This document shows positions 6,301 through 8,608 of a DNA stretch of 8,608 nt, piece by piece. Location of the stretch: the NCBI GenBank assembly GCA_029259995.1, contig JAJDEC010000037.1, positions 1 to 8,608 on the forward strand. The letters run 5' to 3'. The translations under genes were made by a program, and so were the position numbers. The stretch comes from Phycisphaerae bacterium (lineage in GTDB: Bacteria; Planctomycetota; Phycisphaerae; UBA1845; UTPLA1). Numbering within the stretch: position 1 is the stretch's first letter; each line of letters begins with the position of its first letter. The notes below the pieces were generated by a model, which worked only from the letters and a program-made list of their open reading frames with translations, was not told the origin of the DNA and did not search any database.

Positions 6301-8608
6301 GACGCCGGCGCCAGTTCGATCGTCCGGAAAACGAAGTCGCCGTTGGGCGAGCCCGCATGGATGCGATGGCCGAATGGATAGGTATCAACTGCACTATATT
6401 GCCATGAGAACTCCAGGAACGTGCCGCCCTGAACGATCAGCGAGAGCGTCTCGCCCGGCGTGACCGGCACGGGCGCCGGCAACAGGAAGGTGAACATGCC
6501 GACGAATTCGGCCGGCACGAACTGGGCGGTTTCCTCCAGGAGCACGGCGTTGCGATAGACGCCGACGGTCAGCGTATCGCCGACCAAGTTCTGAGACCCG
6601 GGGACCAGACCGATGTCGAAGCCTGCAAGCACGTCGGCGAATGGCCTGAAAGTCTGCTCTCTCGGACTCTGGATGTTGATGGCGCCAAAACCACCCGGAG
6701 GCGTATTAACCTGGTCATATGTCGGCGTCAGATCGCAGCCGTCGAAGACGCCGTTGGCGTTGCAGTCGGCCGCGCCGAATTCGCACTCGTCGAGAACGCC
6801 ATTGACGTTGCAGTCGTTGCCGAATATCTGGCAGACATCGGGGATGCCGTCACTATTGCAGTCGGGAAGCGATTCGCACGAATCGGGCACGCCGTTTTCG
6901 TTGCAGTCGATGGGCTGCCTGATCAACCCGCGAATCGCCGTGCGCGTCGGATTATTGCTGACCCAGTCGGTGATCTGAACAGGCGGGGCGCCGGAGTCGA
7001 GCTGTTTCTTGAAGATGGCCTCGAGCAGGACGTACGGCGGACCGTTGTCCGATACGTTTCTTCGAATGTAATAAAGCGTGTTGGTGGGCCAGTCGAGCTC
7101 TACGTCGAATATCCAATCGGTTACATCAAACAACTCAACCGCGTTCGAGCCGTCGGCATTCATGCGCCAGATTGAATCGATCGCGACCGTATTGTTCTTC
7201 TCAAAGTAGACGGTCTGACTGTTCGGATCGTAATCAACGACGGATCCTTCCGACGACAACAGAACGCTGTTCGTGCCGTGAAAGTCGACTCGGTGGATTC
7301 CGTTGTTGGCATAGAACAGCCATCGGTTGTTTGTATCAACCTTTGGGGGCGACGAGGTTGACGGCGGCGTCATCGCGGACAGGCTGGTTTCTTCCGTCAG
7401 GTTGTCCAGATTCAGATAGTTTGTAGCCCATCCCGCAAAGAAGCTCCCGGTCGCGAAGTACAGCCTGCGGCTCAGCGAATCGACTTTCATGAGTTGGGCG
7501 TTCTCGGACAGGGGGATCAACTCGCCGTTTGAGCCATCAAGATCGGCACGTCTCAGTTCGCCATTGCGCGACCAGTATATCTTGCCGGTGATCTGGTCTA
7601 CTTCCGCACGGTCGACGTTGTCGCTGACAAAGAATGGCGCGACATCGCTGCCGCTGGTTGTCGTAAAGACGTTGAAGTTGAAGCTGTCGACGCGATCGGA
7701 AAAGAGAATCAGGGGGGCCGTATCGCATCGATCCAGCACGCCGTCGCTGTTGCAGTCACCAGCGCCCTGCGTCAGGTCGTAGTCGTCGGGGCGACCATTG
7801 AGATCGCAGTCGGGTTCGCATTCATCGAGAACGCCGTTGTTGTTTAGGTCGGTACTGCCGTCTATCTGGCAGGCATCGAGGATGAGATCGCCGTTGCAGT
7901 CGTGACTGGGATCGGTGATGTCGCAGGCATCCTGCGTTCCGTTGTTGTTACAGTCCGGTGCTTTGGGCATATAGGCGAGCGCGTGAACTTCGAATCCTCC
8001 GGGTAGAGGGAAGACGGGGATGAGGCCCGTGCCGTCCGCGTTGATGCGATAAAGAAAACTGGGGGATTGCGTGGCGAAGTATATCTGATCGTCGTCGCGA
8101 CTGGCGGCGAGGCCGGTGATCTGAGTGCTGCCGCCGGCGGTAAACAGCGTCGTTACGTTCAGGTTTTGCCCCGCACCCACATCGGCGCGTTTGATCGTAT
8201 CGTCTCCCTGGTCTGCCCAGAAGACCTGGCCGTTTGAATATGCCAGTCCGGTCGCGAGCGACACGCCGGTGACCAGCGTCTGCGTCGTGACCGGCTCGAT
8301 CGGTCCATCGAGAATACGCAGAATCGACGAGCTGCCGATGGCGAATGCCACGGCGTAGTCTTCGTCGATCGCGTCGACGGTATACGGAAACGACAGGGCC
8401 ACGCTGAACTGCGCCGGCGGGAAAATGGTGACGGTATTCTGTCGCGTGGCATAAACGGAGCCCGGTCCGCGAATGGCAACATCGTTGGGTTCGTTGATGC
8501 CGGTCTGCCAGTCCGTTTCGAGTCCTGAGCCGTTGAGATTGCACCGATAGATGGCGCTTTCGGATTCAACGACAATGTAGATTTTATCCTCATCCGCATC
8601 GACATCGA
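3372..8608 (-). CDS. Giant secreted multidomain protein: YWTD propellers, DCN repeats, P-domain, dockerin-like C-terminus (N-terminus outside window)
   Basis: The frame is open from the right edge to the TAG at 3374-3372, giving 1744 visible residues; the start and signal peptide are outside. An internal GTG at 8402 is an artefact, because coding continues upstream of it (IYRCNLNGSGLETD). Order by position: propeller 1 (8606-7960), DCN cluster, propeller 2 (about 7716-6915), DCN cluster, beta-rich module A (about 6720-6300), DCN cluster, module B (about 6015-5590), DCN cluster, P-domain (about 5325-4860), one DCN repeat, propeller 3 (about 4800-4058), one DCN repeat, PPC-like domain (about 4006-3562) and a dockerin-like end (about 3560-3375) with GDLNGDDLVDLFD and ADMNDDGQANGLD calcium-loop patterns. 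Propeller blades show the YWTD/LDLR-B form, for example KIYYGN...IYRVNLDGTGTE. Paired cysteines and calcium motifs imply an extracellular, disulfide-bonded protein. No catalytic domain is visible. A role in adhesion or cell-surface binding is an inference only. Confidence 0.93.
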   Translation of the reverse strand, partial: DVDADEDKIYIVVESESAIYRCNLNGSGLETDWQTGINEPNDVAIRGPGSVYATRQNTVTIFPPAQFSVALSFPYTVDAIDEDYAVAFAIGSSSILRILDGPIEPVTTQTLVTGVSLATGLAYSNGQVFWADQGDDTIKRADVGAGQNLNVTTLFTAGGSTQITGLAASRDDDQIYFATQSPSFLYRINADGTGLIPVFPLPGGFEVHALAYMPKAPDCNNNGTQDACDITDPSHDCNGDLILDACQIDGSTDLNNNGVLDECEPDCDLNGRPDDYDLTQGAGDCNSDGVLDRCDTAPLILFSDRVDSFNFNVFTTTSGSDVAPFFVSDNVDRAEVDQITGKIYWSRNGELRRADLDGSNGELIPLSENAQLMKVDSLSRRLYFATGSFFAGWATNYLNLDNLTEETSLSAMTPPSTSSPPKVDTNNRWLFYANNGIHRVDFHGTNSVLLSSEGSVVDYDPNSQTVYFEKNNTVAIDSIWRMNADGSNAVELFDVTDWIFDVELDWPTNTLYYIRRNVSDNGPPYVLLEAIFKKQLDSGAPPVQITDWVSNNPTRTAIRGLIRQPIDCNENGVPDSCESLPDCNSDGIPDVCQIFGNDCNVNGVLDECEFGAADCNANGVFDGCDLTPTYDQVNTPPGGFGAINIQSPREQTFRPFADVLAGFDIGLVPGSQNLVGDTLTVGVYRNAVLLEETAQFVPAEFVGMFTFLLPAPVPVTPGETLSLIVQGGTFLEFSWQYSAVDTYPFGHRIHAGSPNGDFVFRTIELAPASQDCNANGVPDDCELAGNDCNNDGIPDECQLMPDCNSNGVPDNCELAGNDCNNDGIPDECQLNLNDCNADGIPDDCNLATGDCNNNGTVDECEFEPQIDQSYLPPWTGGAGNIFLSNRAGQTFKPTFTLIEAIEVALFDNLGGGSDQLTLTLLRGAVEIGSVTRTVSVPAADLERFTFAAPIATTPGETLEFQLEDTGSNRFFWKIQDAGYPDGQGTFLGNFQPYDRLFQTLGRDAGWMDCNQNGVPDDCEVLVGDCNNNGMLDVCEGLPDCNQDGVPDECQLDGNDCNGDGVLDSCQLTADCNANGVLDACELAGGQFLYGAEPNLAIPDADPIGVQSVIHVPATGTITDVIVNLHINHTWQGDIVATLSHNGTTVTLINRSGSSSVGCTTSVFGYRTNNFGSEDDPLVLDDAAAVSIDCFNGPASVDAINNYAGPAMPHQPLAAFDGLDLDGDWTLNVADIPGQDVGTLVSWSVVVTTSGLDCNANGMLDACESSGGSIFAMDDLNDEIVVLNEDGSSAGPSIPLPGGIYRGIAVDRQIGKIYYGNISTNQIYRVNLDGTGTELVVDAPQGRALTIEIDSANDRIYWAGSSSVYRSFRDGSGVELLVTSLTSASGLDLDVAGGRMYIAEQSVGRIRSANLDGSDVQTLISTGLNVPVEIAVDPAGGRFYFTQFDGLVRRANLDGSGLEDIYTLGINCAGIQLDLADSKVYFSDTGPDEILRMNLDGSGLETVANVQRAYRFFVSPFSADCNGNGILDECETGPLGCGPGEECDAATPVTEGVTFGTLEDNLGTTGNDDSCGGANNTIDEWLEFTPGVSTLATFSTCNPGTEFDSVLAVFDGCPQTGGTQLACNDDTVGAPPECWLGGANLNRKSTIHLDVIAGQTYLIRVSVYNDSFAVQGGFGPNYELSIDLCSKGDLNGDDLVDLFDVPLFVDALLDPATATPDTACGADMNDDGQANGLDTQLFTNALMSP
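3375..3560 (-). other. Dockerin-like calcium-binding C-terminal domain (within the large CDS)
   Basis: Two D-x-N-x-D-x-x-x-D type loops (GDLNGDDLVDLFD and ADMNDDGQANGLD), each followed by a short helix-like segment (VPLFVDALL; TQLFTNALM), end the protein. The pattern matches type I dockerin duplications. In Planctomycetota such ends are common on large secreted proteins without a known cohesin partner, so surface attachment or secretion sorting is a guess. Confidence 0.7.
4017..4052 (-). repeat. Single DCN repeat between propeller 3 and the PPC-like domain
   Basis: One 12-residue unit, DCNGNGILDECE, acts as a linker. It has the same pattern as the clustered repeats further upstream in the protein. 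Confidence 0.8.
4818..4853 (-). repeat. Single DCN repeat between P-domain and propeller 3
   Basis: One unit, DCNANGMLDACE, directly follows the P-domain and acts as a domain linker. It has the D-x-N-x-N-G-x-x-D calcium-loop pattern and two cysteines. Confidence 0.8.
4860..5325 (-). other. P-domain (proprotein convertase P / Homo B type) within the large CDS
   Basis: The segment starts at IPDADPIGVQSVIHVP, continues with ITDVIVNLHINHTWQGDIVA and LSHNGTTVTLINRSG, and ends with GDWTLNVADIPGQDVGTLVS WSV. This is the typical order of the P-domain beta-sandwich: the H-T/W-x-GD strand, the L-x-x-P/NGT strand and the closing DWTL-x-V-x-D element. P-domains usually follow a subtilisin-like protease domain; none is visible here. 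Confidence 0.85.
5364..5585 (-). repeat. DCN repeat cluster, 5 units
   Basis: Five units of the form DCN-x-N/D-G-x-x-D-x-C-E/Q (the first is DCNQNGVPDDCE, the last DCNANGVLDACE) lie between module B and the P-domain. Spacers of 1-4 residues separate them. Each unit has a calcium-loop-like acidic pattern and a cysteine pair, resembling thrombospondin type 3 repeats. Confidence 0.9.
5590..6720 (-). repeat. Duplicated beta-rich module (copies A and B) within the large CDS
   Basis: Copy A (about 6720-6300) and copy B (about 6015-5590) share QTFRPF/QTFKPT near the start, a V/TLTVGVYR-like versus LTLTLLRG strand, FTFLLPAPVPVTPGETLSL versus FTFAAPIATTPGETLEF, and an aromatic FSWQYS versus FFWKIQ motif. 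They look like diverged duplicates of a carbohydrate-binding-like beta-sandwich. The family was not recognised. A DCN cluster separates the copies. Confidence 0.65.
6024..6296 (-). repeat. DCN repeat cluster, 6 units, with a recent DNA-level duplication
   Basis: Six units run from DCNANGVPDDCE to DCNNNGTVDECE. At DNA level the segment from 6121 recurs at 6214, an offset of 93 bases; only about four differences are seen over the first 58 bases. The higher-order unit is two DCN repeats plus spacers (LAGNDCNNDGIPDECQL). This points to recent unequal exchange or slippage. Confidence 0.9.
6732..6908 (-). repeat. DCN repeat cluster, 4 units
   Basis: Four units (DCNENGVPDSCE, DCNSDGIPDVCQ, DCNVNGVLDECE, DCNANGVFDGCD) join propeller 2 to module A. 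They have the same paired-cysteine, acidic-loop pattern as the other clusters. Confidence 0.9.
7722..7955 (-). repeat. DCN repeat cluster, 5 units, partly degenerate
   Basis: Five units join propellers 1 and 2. Two are irregular: DLNNNGVLDECE lacks the first cysteine and DCDLNGRPDDYD lacks the second. This cluster is the most diverged of the four. Confidence 0.85.

Noticed and set aside
5862..6407. A plus-strand 181-residue frame with repeated VVIAV/FAVVG segments
   Set aside because: It is the antisense reading of the DCN repeat cluster. Its regularity comes from the repeats on the other strand.

Overview
The window reads as a piece of a Planctomycetota chromosome. The main evidence is the right-hand gene: a very large secreted protein with many D-C-N-x-N/D-G-x-x-D-x-C repeats and a dockerin-like C-terminus, a style common in that phylum (Phycisphaerae-like is possible, but I cannot fix the class). 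All confident genes are on the minus strand, so the window is best read right to left.

Right part (3372-8608): one reading frame with no stop covers more than 5.2 kb and runs off the right edge, so its N-terminus and signal peptide are missing. It encodes an extracellular mosaic of three YWTD/LDLR-B-like beta-propellers, clusters of calcium-binding-type DCN repeats (22 copies), two copies of a beta-rich module, a P-domain, a PPC-like domain and a dockerin-like end.

Middle (2583-3371): about 790 bases without a convincing gene. It holds a 10-bp inverted repeat and a weak open frame with no start.

Left part (1-2582): a sulfur-assimilation operon. It has a strong promoter (2553-2582), a short 5' leader encoding a 40-residue peptide with ten cysteines that ends in four Cys codons and a stop (2384-2506), an intrinsic terminator (2313-2348), then cysH (APS reductase type, 1541-2272) and the sulfite reductase hemoprotein gene (1-1464, cut by the left edge). 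Together the enzymes take activated sulfate to sulfite and then sulfide, the sulfur donor for cysteine.

The main discovery candidate is the leader. The Cys codons sit inside a transcript that can fold either as the terminator or as a competing 10-bp pairing between leader codons 32-35 and the terminator's 5' arm and loop. This is the layout of ribosome-mediated transcription attenuation responding to charged tRNA-Cys. None of this was tested; it comes from reading the sequence.
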